Shown: positions 28,428 through 37,634, counted from the first letter of the stretch. The stretch: 64,000 nt of DNA from Nostoc sp. LEGE 06077 (GCF_015207705.1 NZ_JADEWI010000016.1:53042-117041); one strand, 5' to 3'. The notes: generated by a model not told the origin, from the sequence alone. Made by a program: numbers and translations.

Positions 28428-28698
28428 GGCTTTTCTCACTACTAGAACAGTAAGCCAAAACATATCCCAGCATGGTATTCCACATTGCTAAGGAAATAAT
28501 GGCGAGGATAAGTAGCGGCCATTCGCTGGGTATTTTCAGCAACAATCCAACAACGATACTCATTGAGCCGAGGGTATCTGCTACCGTCAGACCATGTAAC
28601 TTGAATAATACCGAGCGATCGCCCAATAAGGGAAAAGTCCCCCAAAACCAAAAGAAAATGCCTAAACCAATGCAGAAATAACTCAGTGCGTTGATCAT
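28417..28698 (-). CDS. mrpG: Mrp antiporter subunit G
   Basis: The 93-residue protein has three predicted membrane helices and the MnhG/PhaG signature GTFPLLGDRSVLFKLHGLTV followed by DTLGSMSIVVGLLL. It is a small structural subunit of the Mrp sodium/proton antiporter. The start ATG 28698 lies 3 bp from the mrpF stop; its end overlaps the next gene by 11 bp. Confidence 0.88.
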   Translation of the reverse strand: MINALSYFCIGLGIFFWFWGTFPLLGDRSVLFKLHGLTVADTLGSMSIVVGLLLKIPSEWPLLILAIISLAMWNTMLGYVLAYCSSSEKSHDR

Positions 28699-28701
28699 AG
28701 T

Positions 28702-28968
28702 TCACCCTTGCAAAACATCACTCATCCGTTTAATGACTTGGGCTAACAGCATTAGGGCAGCATTTCCCACACTCAGAATAATTACCCCAACCACACCAAT
28801 CATCCAATCATCACGCAAGACAGAAACCACTAAAATCATGATGGCCGCTTTGGTAGAAATACTGGCAAATGCCAACATTTTTTGCCAAATATCATCCTCC
28901 CGCCAAGCCTCATACATGGGGATGAGTAGTGCCAAAATCATGGCAAACAATAGCAGATTCAAAATCAT
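28702..28968 (-). CDS. mrpF: Mrp antiporter subunit F
   Basis: The 88-residue protein consists of three hydrophobic helices, with SISTKAAIMILVVSVLRDD in the middle, matching MrpF/PhaF. It is a small membrane subunit of the antiporter. The ATG at 28968 overlaps the mrpE stop by 4 bp. Confidence 0.85.
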   Translation of the reverse strand: MILNLLLFAMILALLIPMYEAWREDDIWQKMLAFASISTKAAIMILVVSVLRDDWMIGVVGVIILSVGNAALMLLAQVIKRMSDVLQG

Positions 28969-29354
28969 GCCTGTTTCCTCCGTCTTACCCAGTGGACTTC
29001 ATACCAGCCTGCTTCGTGGTATTTCAAAACAATTGTTTTGGGTGTAAAGGTAATCAAAAAGATATCGAGAAATATCAGTCCCGGAGTGCGGCGTGGTTTA
29101 ACTTGTTCCAACGTCACATCTTCGTAGTTATGGGGACGGAAAATAATTTCAAAGGCCTCAATATAAGCTTGGGGAACCGCTACGATAATTTCCCATAGCA
29201 CACGCAGCCAATCTTTTAATTTTCCTGAGACTTTAGGAATACCTGGCAATAAAAGCGCGACGCTGACACCAATAATGATATTTGCCACACTGAAATTAGC
29301 AGTTAGCAAAAACCAAATAGTCAGTCGCAATATCACATTTAGATAGGCAACCAT
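28965..29354 (-). CDS. mrpE: Mrp antiporter subunit E
   Basis: The 129-residue protein begins MVAYLNVILRLTIWFLLTAN, with two hydrophobic helices and then a cytoplasmic half containing FLDIFLITFTPKTIVL, typical of MrpE/MnhE. It is an accessory membrane subunit required for assembly or full activity of Mrp complexes. ATG 29354 is chosen over the longer frame to 29369. It overlaps the end of mrpD by 16 bp. Confidence 0.87.
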   Translation of the reverse strand: MVAYLNVILRLTIWFLLTANFSVANIIIGVSVALLLPGIPKVSGKLKDWLRVLWEIIVAVPQAYIEAFEIIFRPHNYEDVTLEQVKPRRTPGLIFLDIFLITFTPKTIVLKYHEAGWYEVHWVRRRKQA

Positions 29355-30775
29355 GCAAACCCCTTCCAAAACAGCAGCATTAATATTAAACTCATCACAC
29401 CAATCAGATGTTCAAATTGCTCTAGTACACGCGGTAGTTTAATGACTAAGCGTTTGAAAATTAGCAGGTACGCTAACCAGCCAATGCCAATGGTTGCCAG
29501 GGGTTTGATGATATTTTCGACGGTATAAGCCTCGTAATAAGCAATATTGGCCAGAAATAAACCACCAATTAACAGGCTCATAGCTGCCCAGAAACCGAGC
29601 TTTGTCTTGCCTTTACCCCCAAACGGCAGAAAGATGAATTTGGCAAAAGATATGGCTGTTCCCAAGGCTGCTATATTCATCGCGATCGCTTGCCAAGGTA
29701 ACAAATTTTTCGTGGTCAATACCTTCGCCCCAAACCCAGACAACAAGGGAAAGCCGGAAATTGAGAAGCTGGCGATCGCTAAAGCAATCCACACCGCCGT
29801 ATTGATTGGTTTATTTTGCAGTTCCTTGAAGTTGCGCCTGGGTAAGCTACCTGTAATCAAAAACAGTGCCGATTTCACAAGTCCGTGGGTTAAGGCATAA
29901 AAGCCCCCGACAGCTGGTGCAGCCAAAATAAAACCTAACTGGGAAACTGTGTGAAATGCCAGCATCCGCTTAGTATCTTTTTCCAAGACGGCATAAAAGA
30001 CTCCTAAAAGTGCCGTACCAACTCCAAAGATTCTTACTATGGGGTCAACTTCTGGCACCATCAGCGCACACCGCACCAAGGGATAAACCCCAGCTTTCAC
30101 CACCACTCCCGATAACATTGCTGAGACTGGTGTTTCTGATTCCGAGTGGGTCAACGGCAACCATAATCCTGATACAAAAATTCCGCCCTTTGTCAATAGT
30201 CCCAAAAAAATCAGGGCAAGTGCCTCTGGTGGTGCTTCTCGCAAACCGGCAAAACTAAAGGAATGATCTGCTTGATAAACTAGCACCGCACCTATCAGAT
30301 AAAACAGCATAGCTACGTTGCTGACAAACAAATAGCGCAAGGCAACCCAAATTGAACGGTCAGTCCGGGGATAAGCAATCAACAGAAACGCCGCAATGCC
30401 ACTAACTTCTAAGGCTACATATAAACTGATTAAGTCTGAACCAACGAAGGCAGCATTCACACTGCCATGTAAGATGATTGTCTGGGCGTAAAAAAAAGCT
30501 GTCTTATTAGTGTCCCAACAATAAAGGACGACGGCTGCTGTTACTAAAGCATTGGTCAAAATAAAGTAGCCGCTTAATTGGTCTACGGTTAAAGTTACGC
30601 CAAAATTATCTAGTAACTTCAGATTTATGGGTGGTGTGACAAATAGCTGTAACGCATATCCCGCCGAAACAAAAGCCATCGCCAAAGCGAGATAGCGGTC
30701 AAGTTTGGGGAACAGATAAATAACGAACCCAATAAAAAACGGCAGGGCAATCCAGGCGATTGTGATGGTATTCAT
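29339..30775 (-). CDS. mrpD: Mrp antiporter subunit D (NuoN/NuoM-like)
   Basis: The 478-residue protein has about fourteen hydrophobic helices and the proton-pumping complex-I family signature: LYVALEVSGIAAFLLIAYPR, a conserved Lys in TKGGIFVSGLWLPLTHSESE, VSAMLSGVVVKAGVYPLVR and MLAFHTVSQLGFILAAPAVG. It is the only full-size antiporter-like subunit in this operon. Classical Mrp has both MrpA and MrpD, and some cyanobacterial operons have two D-type subunits, so this version is reduced. It overlaps mrpC by 4 bp. Confidence 0.92.
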   Translation of the reverse strand: MNTITIAWIALPFFIGFVIYLFPKLDRYLALAMAFVSAGYALQLFVTPPINLKLLDNFGVTLTVDQLSGYFILTNALVTAAVVLYCWDTNKTAFFYAQTIILHGSVNAAFVGSDLISLYVALEVSGIAAFLLIAYPRTDRSIWVALRYLFVSNVAMLFYLIGAVLVYQADHSFSFAGLREAPPEALALIFLGLLTKGGIFVSGLWLPLTHSESETPVSAMLSGVVVKAGVYPLVRCALMVPEVDPIVRIFGVGTALLGVFYAVLEKDTKRMLAFHTVSQLGFILAAPAVGGFYALTHGLVKSALFLITGSLPRRNFKELQNKPINTAVWIALAIASFSISGFPLLSGFGAKVLTTKNLLPWQAIAMNIAALGTAISFAKFIFLPFGGKGKTKLGFWAAMSLLIGGLFLANIAYYEAYTVENIIKPLATIGIGWLAYLLIFKRLVIKLPRVLEQFEHLIGVMSLILMLLFWKGFAWLPI

Positions 30776-31107
30776 GGCGTATTGTTTTTCTCGATTTCAT
30801 TACTTTCTAAAGTTGGGTTATCTCGTGCTAGTTTCATCACACCAACCAGCATCAAGGCTTGAATCGAAAAGCCAATCACGATCGCAGTTAATATCACAGC
30901 TTGTGGAACTGGATCGGCGTAAGCACCATGTTTAACATCTGAAATAATTGGCGTAAACAAACCATCTCGTGAAGCAATCAGCACGTAATAGGCAATTACC
31001 CCCGTACTCATAACATCCATCGAGATGATTTTCATCACCAGATTCTTTTTCAGGATGATGCCGAAAAATCCGCAAAATATTGTTGCGAGTATACATGCTT
31101 CTAACAC
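30772..31107 (-). CDS. mrpC: Mrp antiporter subunit C (NuoK-like)
   Basis: The 111-residue protein has three membrane helices and the NuoK/MrpC pattern with PQAVILTAIVIGFSIQALML. It is the first gene of the operon C-D-E-F-G-A'-B. An unusual feature is a polar insertion after the second helix (FTPIISDVKHGAYADPVP). The operon promoter should lie in the 393-bp spacer upstream. Confidence 0.87.
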   Translation of the reverse strand: MLEACILATIFCGFFGIILKKNLVMKIISMDVMSTGVIAYYVLIASRDGLFTPIISDVKHGAYADPVPQAVILTAIVIGFSIQALMLVGVMKLARDNPTLESNEIEKNNTP

Positions 31108-31424
31108 GATAATTGCCTGTGGTGTGAGAGTTGAATGTAATTGCTTTTATAAAAATTTCCTATATTTAGGTGTAGTCTTAATCAGCGTTTCTTCTAAAAA
31201 TAAAATACATAGAAGATTTCATTGAAAAATTTTTCAACGTAATGTTTGAAGTAGATAAAATTTTGCCTAAGCCTAAATATTTCCTAAACCGCAGGAGTTT
31301 AGGGGCATGATTTTGTTAGCTTCTATGCAATTGTGAATTAAAAATAAAATTCACTTTCAATAAGTATTTTCGCTTATTTCTGGATTTCTTTGTCAGAAAT
31401 TACCATCTCATTTTTAATAGATAA

Positions 31425-31452
31425 GCATTGATATATCTCTATATATCAATGC
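31425..31452. terminator. 11-bp perfect hairpin in the mrp upstream spacer
   Basis: GCATTGATATA and TATATCAATGC form a perfect stem with a 6-nt loop, about 50 bp after the end of the gene at 31501 on the minus strand, followed there by a T-rich stretch. It may terminate that gene ahead of the mrp operon. The rest of 31108-31500 is AT-rich with no gene seen. Confidence 0.5.
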
Positions 31453-31500
31453 CACATTATTGTATTAATAATATATCAAGAGAAACGCTATTTCTTGGGA

Positions 31501-31971
31501 TTAAATAGTCGATGGTTTAGTACGCTGCTGCTGATAAAAAGCCACAACTTTTCGGACGTAAGCAGCCGTAAAACCACTATTGCAACCGCTATAGTTACCA
31601 GTCATCCACCAACAAGCAACACCATTAACTGCCGCAGTTTCATTATTTTTAGTAGCGCGTAACTGTTGATTTAACTCGCGGCGGGTAATGCAAGAAATAA
31701 TTTGGCGTGCAGTTGCTTGATTATTTTCAAACTGCGTTGGTGACAGTTCTTTTTTCAGACAAAATTTCGACCAAGCTTTGACTGTACCAGGTTGGACTTG
31801 CCAATCACTATAAAGTCCATCGTTGATTTTACCTGTTTGGGGTGCAGCCTTTCTTAATGCTTCTACCATTGCAGCCACTTGCGTCTCAGAAACAGGCTGT
31901 TGTGCTGTAACCGCTAATGCAGACACTCCAAGGCTAATACTGGCAAGTAAGGTACTCATTAACAATCGCAT
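31501..31971 (-). CDS. Secreted protein with paired cysteines, unknown function
   Basis: The 156-residue protein starts with a clear signal peptide (MRLLMSTLLASISLGVSALA, cleavage probably after VTAQ). The mature part has four cysteines (in KFCLKK, ISCITRR, VACWWM and GCNSGF) that can form two disulphides, consistent with a periplasmic location. No family is recognised. The frame is open to 32103, but the upstream part encodes a Cys-rich non-signal sequence, so ATG 31971 is preferred. It faces the divergent psb34 gene. Confidence 0.65.
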   Translation of the reverse strand: MRLLMSTLLASISLGVSALAVTAQQPVSETQVAAMVEALRKAAPQTGKINDGLYSDWQVQPGTVKAWSKFCLKKELSPTQFENNQATARQIISCITRRELNQQLRATKNNETAAVNGVACWWMTGNYSGCNSGFTAAYVRKVVAFYQQQRTKPSTI

Positions 31972-32096
31972 CAACTTTTTCCTCTTCACTCCAAACTTCA
32001 GTGTAAGACCAAGATGTAGGATAGTACATTTTCCGCAACACCAGCATCGATAAGTCAATGTAATAGAAGTAATAAAACTTTTTTTGTCAAGCTTAG

Positions 32097-32125
32097 TTGA
32101 CATTTTGTAACAATATTGTTAAATT
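32097..32125 (+). promoter_or_regulatory. Putative psb34 promoter with central palindrome
   Basis: TTGACA at 32097-32102 and TAAATT at 32120-32125 are separated by 17 bp, the spacing of a housekeeping promoter. Between them, TAACAATATTGTTA (32108-32121) is a perfect 14-bp palindrome and could be an operator. Confidence 0.5.
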
Positions 32126-32159
32126 TATTTACATAAGTTAATAAACAAGGAAAACAACT

Positions 32160-32330
32160 ATGTACACCACCATTAACGAAGATGGCATTTTAAATAACTA
32201 TGCAACTGAACCTCAGATGTACTACGCCGAGTATCCAGCAATTTGGGAACAACGCCGCTACGCTATCCAAGGTGCAGTTGCAGCAGTGGTTGTAACAGCT
32301 TTAGTTTTATTTGCTTTTGCCGTCAGCTAA
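32160..32330 (+). CDS. psb34: Photosystem II assembly protein Psb34
   Basis: This 56-residue frame reads MYTTINEDGILNNYATEPQM then YYAEYPAIWEQRRYAIQGAV and ends in a single hydrophobic helix. The N-terminal LNNYAxEPxxYxAEYP block and one helix match Psb34 (Synechocystis ssl1498 type), a small Hlip-like protein that binds CP47 assembly intermediates of photosystem II. An AAGGA site lies about 8 nt upstream of the ATG. It is too short for ordinary gene callers. A good promoter precedes it. Confidence 0.82.
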   Translation: MYTTINEDGILNNYATEPQMYYAEYPAIWEQRRYAIQGAVAAVVVTALVLFAFAVS

Positions 32331-32412
32331 GATTTTTAACTTCGGTATCGGTATCTCCCATTGATATTTAGACCTTCTCCTTTGACCTCGGTTAGTTTCG
32401 CCGGGGTTTTTG

Positions 32413-33000
32413 CTATTCACTGACAACATTAGGAAAAATCCGATTCAAGTCCAAGACAACATCTTCAAACCCAGGAATGGCGACGGACTGATGTGCCAAA
32501 GAAATCTGCTTGCTGAGGTAGTTAAATTTACCTTGAGCATTTTGATAGGGTTGATTGTAACGCTCAAGCTGACGCGCATTTAAATTAACAATCCAATAAT
32601 GAGAAATTCCAGCTTCTGCGTAGATTTCTAGTTTTGTGGTTTGGTCGTAATCTAAGGTTGTGTCTGAGATTTCAATCACCAAGAAAATATCTTCGGGATA
32701 GGGATGATGACTGAGATAATCTTCATCGATTCCGCGGGCGATCGCTACATCTGGTTCTGGTTCACTTTGATTTGGTAAAGTAATTGGATCTTGGCCACGA
32801 ATAACTGCGCGATCGCCTAGCAATCGATCCAGTTGCCGACATAAAATAGAACTGCAAACTGTATGGGGCGTTCCCTTGGCTACAATTTGGATTAATTCTC
32901 CGCGAATTAATTCAATGTGTTCGTTCTCCTGCAAAAACCCCAATTCAATCAGCCGATGATACTCATCAATAGTAAATCGCTTGGTTGTTACAACACTCAT
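32413..33000 (-). CDS. Uma2-family PD-(D/E)XK protein
   Basis: The 195-residue protein shows the Uma2/DUF820 pattern: FTIDEYHRLIELGFLQENEH, IELIRGELIQI, SEPEPDVAIAR (catalytic Asp), DIFLVIEISDTTLDYD (catalytic Glu) and KLEIYAEAGISHYWIVNL. It is a predicted endonuclease-fold protein, very common in many copies in filamentous cyanobacteria; real substrates are unknown. ATG 33000 is used, two codons after the first ATG. It follows the AGE gene on the same strand by 42 bp, but the two probably have no functional link. Confidence 0.85.
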   Translation of the reverse strand: MSVVTTKRFTIDEYHRLIELGFLQENEHIELIRGELIQIVAKGTPHTVCSSILCRQLDRLLGDRAVIRGQDPITLPNQSEPEPDVAIARGIDEDYLSHHPYPEDIFLVIEISDTTLDYDQTTKLEIYAEAGISHYWIVNLNARQLERYNQPYQNAQGKFNYLSKQISLAHQSVAIPGFEDVVLDLNRIFPNVVSE

Positions 33001-33042
33001 GACCAATCACTAATTTTAGTGTTACTTGTACCCTAGCTCAGA

Positions 33043-34224
33043 TTAAACAGACTCAGAACTCAAAGCCGCAAATTGCTGCCAACATAGGTATAAAGCGCGG
33101 GGTACATGAAAACATCCCTTCCATTTCCCGCCTTTGAGATTTAATAATACTTCTCCACGCCGATTCAGGTAGCCGAACCACTCCCCATATTCGGGATCTG
33201 CAAAGTGCTTCCAGGCGTAATCGTGCATTTTTTCATACCATTCCCAACAGGCTGCACGTTTTGTCAGACGATAACCCATTGCTAATGCAACCAAAGATTC
33301 AAGATGTACCCACCACAACTTTTGATCCCATTCCAATTGCTGTGGCGGATGTCCATCGGCATCCATAAAGTAATACAAACCACCGTATTCTTCATCCCAA
33401 GCAAAATTCAAGATATTCAGTACCACATCAACAGCTTGGTTAATTGTTTGACTATCATTTTTCCGGCGGGCGATGTCCATAATAAACCACATCGCCTCAA
33501 TACCATGACCAGGGTTAATCAACCGTCCCTCAAAACAATTGATGTGGGAACAATCGGGGGCGACATTTTCATACATTAATCCCCGTTCTTGGTCAAGGAA
33601 ATCACTCATCACTTCCTGAACCGTTTTCGCCAAAACACTTTCTAAAGTTTCACTGGGGAGTAACCATTCCATTTCCAGAGTCAGATTAGCTAAAATCATC
33701 GGCACAGCCAAGGCTTTCATTGGGCGTGTGCCGGGATAAGTTTTAGTATATTTACCTTTGGGATTATCTTGGCGACGTAATACATTGTTGTAAGCTTGCA
33801 TTGCCACATCTTGCGCCCATTCTTCACCAGAAGCTAAGGCATATTGGCTAAATGCCATTGCGGCAAAGCAATCAGAAAAAATATTATAAGGCTGTACTAG
33901 GGGTTGACCTTCACGGGTTAGGGCAAAATACCAATTTCCTTCGGCATCTCTGCCATGTCGAGAAAGAAATTTAGCGCCATTTCTGGCAATTTCGAGCCAT
34001 TTTTCGCGTTTTTCCAACTGGTTGCACAGCATCGAAAAAGTCCAGACTTGGCGGTTTTGCAACCAGATAAATTTGTCGGTATCGTAAACTTGGCCTTCTC
34101 GATTTAAGCAGGTAAAGTAACCGCCTTGTTCCAAGTCTAAAGAGTGCTTTTCCCAAAATGGGAGTACGTCATTTAGGAGTGCGTTTTTGTAAAGTTCCGC
34201 CAATGCTTTGAAGTCGTACTCCAT
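33043..34224 (-). CDS. N-acylglucosamine 2-epimerase (AGE)
   Basis: The 393-residue protein is an (alpha/alpha)6 barrel of the renin-binding/AGE family. Segments such as [25 protein letters not shown]-like [39 protein letters not shown] and [19 protein letters not shown] closely match the structurally characterised Anabaena CH1 enzyme as I remember it. It interconverts N-acetylglucosamine and N-acetylmannosamine, with ATP as an allosteric activator in the Anabaena enzyme. The catalytic His residues ([14 protein letters not shown]) are present. ATG 34224 ([11 protein letters not shown]) aligns with the known N-terminus, so the longer frame to 34251 is not used. Confidence 0.9.
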   Translation of the reverse strand: MEYDFKALAELYKNALLNDVLPFWEKHSLDLEQGGYFTCLNREGQVYDTDKFIWLQNRQVWTFSMLCNQLEKREKWLEIARNGAKFLSRHGRDAEGNWYFALTREGQPLVQPYNIFSDCFAAMAFSQYALASGEEWAQDVAMQAYNNVLRRQDNPKGKYTKTYPGTRPMKALAVPMILANLTLEMEWLLPSETLESVLAKTVQEVMSDFLDQERGLMYENVAPDCSHINCFEGRLINPGHGIEAMWFIMDIARRKNDSQTINQAVDVVLNILNFAWDEEYGGLYYFMDADGHPPQQLEWDQKLWWVHLESLVALAMGYRLTKRAACWEWYEKMHDYAWKHFADPEYGEWFGYLNRRGEVLLNLKGGKWKGCFHVPRALYLCWQQFAALSSESV

Positions 34225-34370
34225 AAATTTCCGCTCTTGTATCAACACCAACAGGGTTAAATTATCTCACGCAAAGGAGTGAGTGGGTTGCGCGGTTTTG
34301 CCGACTTGAAGCAACTGCCGCGCAAAGAGTTACGGAAAATTCTCTTGTTTCTTATGCACAATCTGATTGA

Positions 34371-34574
34371 TGTCATACCAATTCTTTATGAGCCTGCATA
34401 AAGCTTGAAAGCTTGACGAAAAAGAGCTTCAAGGATGAAATCATAACTTGTCAAAGAGGATACTAACTCATGCCAATTCTGTATGAAGAGGCACAGAATC
34501 TTAAGAAACGAACCGCCAAGAATGCCAAGAATCTAGAGTTTCATTTAGTGCAGCTTCACATTAAGTTGGTATAA
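34371..34574. repeat. MITE-like repeat with ATACCAA ends
   Basis: The left end ATACCAATTCTTTATGA and the reverse complement of the right end (ATACCAACTTAATGTGAA) are imperfect inverted repeats. Inside, TGCCAATTCTGTATGAAG repeats the left end. AACCGCCAAGAATGCCAAGA is a phrase I recall from dispersed Nostoc repeats. It fills most of the 354-bp spacer at 34225-34578. Confidence 0.5.
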
Positions 34575-34578
34575 AGTT

Positions 34579-34860
34579 ATGCTAGAGATAGATTTAAAGA
34601 TAATTAATAGGTTGGACAGCGCAAATAGTGAACTTGAAGAGCGATGGATCGACGCTTGGAACGATTTATTTGATATTGTTGGGGAGAGATATCAAGTGAG
34701 TTGCTTGCTGCCTGACGGATCTGTTGTAGATATTGAAACCTGCAAGGGTTGGTTGCAAGAGTCAGCATATCAAGACTACTGTTTGAAAGTTGAAGAGGGT
34801 TGGGTTAGGGGAAAACGCGGCGTTGTGGTTTTTCGTTTCAAAGAAGGTGAATCGCTATAA
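34579..34860 (+). CDS. Small hypothetical protein
   Basis: This 93-residue protein is not recognised. It is acidic, with an alpha-beta character, and includes ERYQVSCLLPDGSVVDIETC and VRGKRGVVVFRFKEGES. There is no signal peptide or membrane segment. The ribosome-binding site is weak. It starts directly after a MITE-like repeat, whose right end may supply its promoter. It could be a real orphan gene or a fragment. Confidence 0.4.
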   Translation: MLEIDLKIINRLDSANSELEERWIDAWNDLFDIVGERYQVSCLLPDGSVVDIETCKGWLQESAYQDYCLKVEEGWVRGKRGVVVFRFKEGESL

Positions 34861-34986
34861 TTTTGAATTAGACTTTAGACTCAGCAGTACCGCAGCCATA
34901 CAAATTACGCTAAAACTTGATGAGTCTCCACAAAATTAGCCCCAACTGTATGGCGATCGCAACATAACCAGAACTTCCCAGTTAAT

Positions 34987-36126
34987 TCAACGCATTGGGG
35001 CGGTGGGAGTTTTCATGAGTAAGACTTCTTGAGTATCCATAACTGTACGGACGCTGTAGTTTTTGACTAATTCCCGGTACACATTCATTGTTTCCTCATG
35101 CACTCGTACGGCTTTGAACCGGTCTAAATTTTGTTTGGCGCGGTTTTGCCAATATTGGAGTTGTACAGGATCACCAAGTAATTGCGTTAAAACATTGGCT
35201 AAAGATTGACTATCTTTTGGTGGTACTAAAATACCAGCTTGGCGATTATCTAATGTTTCGGGAATGCCGTCTACATCGCTGGCAACAATAGCACAACCAG
35301 CTTCACGCGCTTCTGTTAGCACTAAACCAAAAGATTCACAGTAAGAAGCCAGGACAAAAATATCAGTTGCCAGCATATAACGTTGAGGTTCTGGCTGAAA
35401 ACCTTCAAAATGAATTCGTTGACGTAATTTGGCGCAGGGTATATTTTCTACTATTACTTCAAAAATAGAACGATCTGGGCCGTTTCCTACTAAATATAAG
35501 TGTGCTTCGGGAAATTTGGGGGCAATTTTTGTAAATGCTGCGATTAACTCTGCAATGCCTTTACGAGTATACATCCCGGCAACGGTGGTAATGGCTGGGC
35601 GATGTAAGGGTAAAGGTTGGTAATCTTGAATGTTGGGATGACGAGGACTACCTAATGTGCCGTTGGCAACTAAGCGTAATTTATTCTCAGGTATACCACG
35701 CTTTACCATTGAATCGGATACTGCTTGGCTAACGGCGATGACTCGATCTGCCAATCCCATTAAGACAGCACTGCGTTGAAATTCGTTGTGAACGGTAGAT
35801 ACTAAATGATACTGGTATGCTTGGCGGAGAATACCTGCCAGGACGACACCTGTCATCATGTGTGCATGGACAATATCTGGTTGAAACTGCTGGACAATCT
35901 CGCTAAAACGCCAAGCAGCTTTGAGGAGATTGAGTGGTTGTCTAGATTGATCTAATTGGCAGTGTTTGATGTTATGACGTGCTAGTAATGTTTCAAATTC
36001 GCCACCAGCAGAAGCAACAGCCACATCATGACCATCTTGAGATTGCAGACAGGCTAAGTCTACGGCTACATTAACAATTCCATTACCAATTTTTTCGACA
36101 TGATTTGTAATATGTAATATTTTCAT
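34987..36126 (-). CDS. GT4-family glycosyltransferase
   Basis: The 379-residue protein has the GT-B fold: an N-terminal domain beginning MKILHITNHVEKIGNGIVNV and containing PDIVHAHMMTGVVLAG, and a C-terminal nucleotide-sugar domain with TTVAGMYTRKGIAELI, LYLVGNGPDR and the EX7E motif in ASYCESFGLVLTEAREAGCA. It transfers a sugar from an activated donor, probably in exopolysaccharide or glycolipid synthesis at the cytoplasmic membrane face. The PIG-L deacetylase gene lies 48 bp upstream on the same strand, so the two probably form an operon. Confidence 0.9.
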   Translation of the reverse strand: MKILHITNHVEKIGNGIVNVAVDLACLQSQDGHDVAVASAGGEFETLLARHNIKHCQLDQSRQPLNLLKAAWRFSEIVQQFQPDIVHAHMMTGVVLAGILRQAYQYHLVSTVHNEFQRSAVLMGLADRVIAVSQAVSDSMVKRGIPENKLRLVANGTLGSPRHPNIQDYQPLPLHRPAITTVAGMYTRKGIAELIAAFTKIAPKFPEAHLYLVGNGPDRSIFEVIVENIPCAKLRQRIHFEGFQPEPQRYMLATDIFVLASYCESFGLVLTEAREAGCAIVASDVDGIPETLDNRQAGILVPPKDSQSLANVLTQLLGDPVQLQYWQNRAKQNLDRFKAVRVHEETMNVYRELVKNYSVRTVMDTQEVLLMKTPTAPMR

Positions 36127-36174
36127 AGAATTTTTTCTCTATAGATTTTATTGATAGTAGGAGGTAGACAATAA

Positions 36175-36960
36175 TTAAGATTCAACTTTAAAAAATATTT
36201 CATAAGCACCCAAGAAGCGATTGACAAAACCATGAGGTAGACTTGCAAGCTGAGAAGTATAGGCTGCGATCGCCTGATTTTTCTTATCCTGCACTGAGAT
36301 AATAGAAAAACTGTAAGCTGCGGCTATATCTGATAATTTGAGCATAATAAATAATGGCGCTCTCCAAAATAACCAAATAGGATACTGGAATAGCTCAACT
36401 TTGATATCTGCTTGCTTAATTGCTGCTTTCACTAAAGGATATGTCGCCTCATGATCTCGGTGACAGTCTTTTTGATGGGGTACGTAAATTTCCTCTGGCT
36501 GATAATGTTTGAGGAGTTCAGATATTTGGGCGATCGCCTCTTGTTTTTCTGCTATCTTTAAATCTTGTAATCCTCCATCTGCTTTCTCTAAAAAATGAAT
36601 TAATGAAGTTTCTACCCCTAATATATTTAAGGCTTTAATTGCTTCTTGTCTGCGAGTTTGAATAATTTTGTTTCTTGATTCTGTATCTATATTTCCTGAA
36701 CCTTGACCATTGGTCAGAAACACCACTATTACTGGAATACCTTGCTCACATTTACAAGCAATCATGCCTCCACAACCAAATGTTTCATCATCTTGGTGAG
36801 GAGAAAATACAATAGCAGATTTTTGACTAAATGTTAATGGCTGGCTACCTCTAAGCAAAATCCAGCGTACTATGAAACTAGAATGGATATCTTGTATTCG
36901 CTCTAACCAAATGCTGGGAATTAGTTTTTGTAATTGTTGTAAATAAGTTTTGATTTGCAT
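36175..36960 (-). CDS. PIG-L/LmbE-family deacetylase
   Basis: The 261-residue protein has the zinc-binding motifs of the PIG-L family: IVFSPHQDDETFGCGGMIA and YVPHQKDCHRDHEATYPLV. These enzymes remove acetyl groups from N-acetylglucosamine-type sugars on lipids, mycothiol precursors or polysaccharides. The N-terminal 45 residues are an extra amphipathic stretch. With the adjacent glycosyltransferase it would fit deacetylation of a sugar in a surface polysaccharide or glycolipid, which is an inference. It is first in the likely two-gene operon. Confidence 0.87.
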   Translation of the reverse strand: MQIKTYLQQLQKLIPSIWLERIQDIHSSFIVRWILLRGSQPLTFSQKSAIVFSPHQDDETFGCGGMIACKCEQGIPVIVVFLTNGQGSGNIDTESRNKIIQTRRQEAIKALNILGVETSLIHFLEKADGGLQDLKIAEKQEAIAQISELLKHYQPEEIYVPHQKDCHRDHEATYPLVKAAIKQADIKVELFQYPIWLFWRAPLFIMLKLSDIAAAYSFSIISVQDKKNQAIAAYTSQLASLPHGFVNRFLGAYEIFFKVES

Positions 36961-37365
36961 ATATATTTAATCAAAGAATAAGGGTGTGAATAGATGTATT
37001 CAAATATTAATAGGTTGAGTTTTTGCCAATCTGTCAAGATAACAAACTTAAATAATGACTATATCTATTTACTTTTTATTTCTCAGATTTCAGCTTGTTT
37101 TTTACATCTGTACATAAAGTTTATTTGGTGATTACAGTAAAATGTATTTAGTATGATAATTCACTTATCGCTTAGATGGAATAACAATATTTATTTATTT
37201 GATGAAAAAATCACTATCAATGTAAAGCAAGCCATAGTATTAATAAGCCTGAATTTTTTAGTATCAAGATACGACAATTCACGAAATCATTTATCAACAT
37301 AGACAACCCCGACTCATAAAAATGATCGGGGTTATAAAAAAATATTTTTGGCGGTATGGATGACT

Positions 37366-37482
37366 TATAGAGGAATCCGACTTGATTATTGAAATTACTT
37401 GTATATGTAGGAAATAGGGAACAGGAAAAGAAGTAACAGAGGTGTACTGAAATTTTTCTCCAAATCAAATATGATTCCTATA
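37366..37482. mobile_element. MITE, copy 2
   Basis: The ends (TAGAGGAATCCGACTTGATT and CAAATCAAATATGATTCCTA) and the centre closely match the copy at 20948, including the AGAGGTGTACTGA segment. No protein is encoded; the 83-codon frame across it is a by-product. It sits in the 674-bp spacer 36961-37634, whose other contents are AT-rich DNA and a GGTGGGCAAT hairpin. Confidence 0.8.
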
Positions 37483-37528
37483 TATCAAGTCAGTTAATTA
37501 GTTGTCATTGCTACTTTATTACAATTGA

Positions 37529-37610
37529 ACTCATGTGGGCAATGCGAAAAAGTTCGTTAAAATCCAATTTTTACGTTGTGGATATTGCCCACCCTACAGT
37601 TATTGAGAAT
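37529..37610. repeat. GGTGGGCAAT hairpin family, inverted copy
   Basis: ATGTGGGCAATGC at the left and ATATTGCCCACCC at the right form the terminal arms. Read in reverse it shares ATTCTCAATAAC, GGGTGGGCAAT and TAAAAAT with the copy at 17421. It lies just after the end of the NHL gene and may act as its terminator. Confidence 0.7.
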
Positions 37611-37634
37611 AGTACAAAATAGCAGATTAAAAGT

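Noticed and set aside
37217..37468. 83-codon minus frame in the spacer near 37.3 kb
   Set aside because: It runs across MITE copy 2 and shows no family resemblance or ribosome-binding site.
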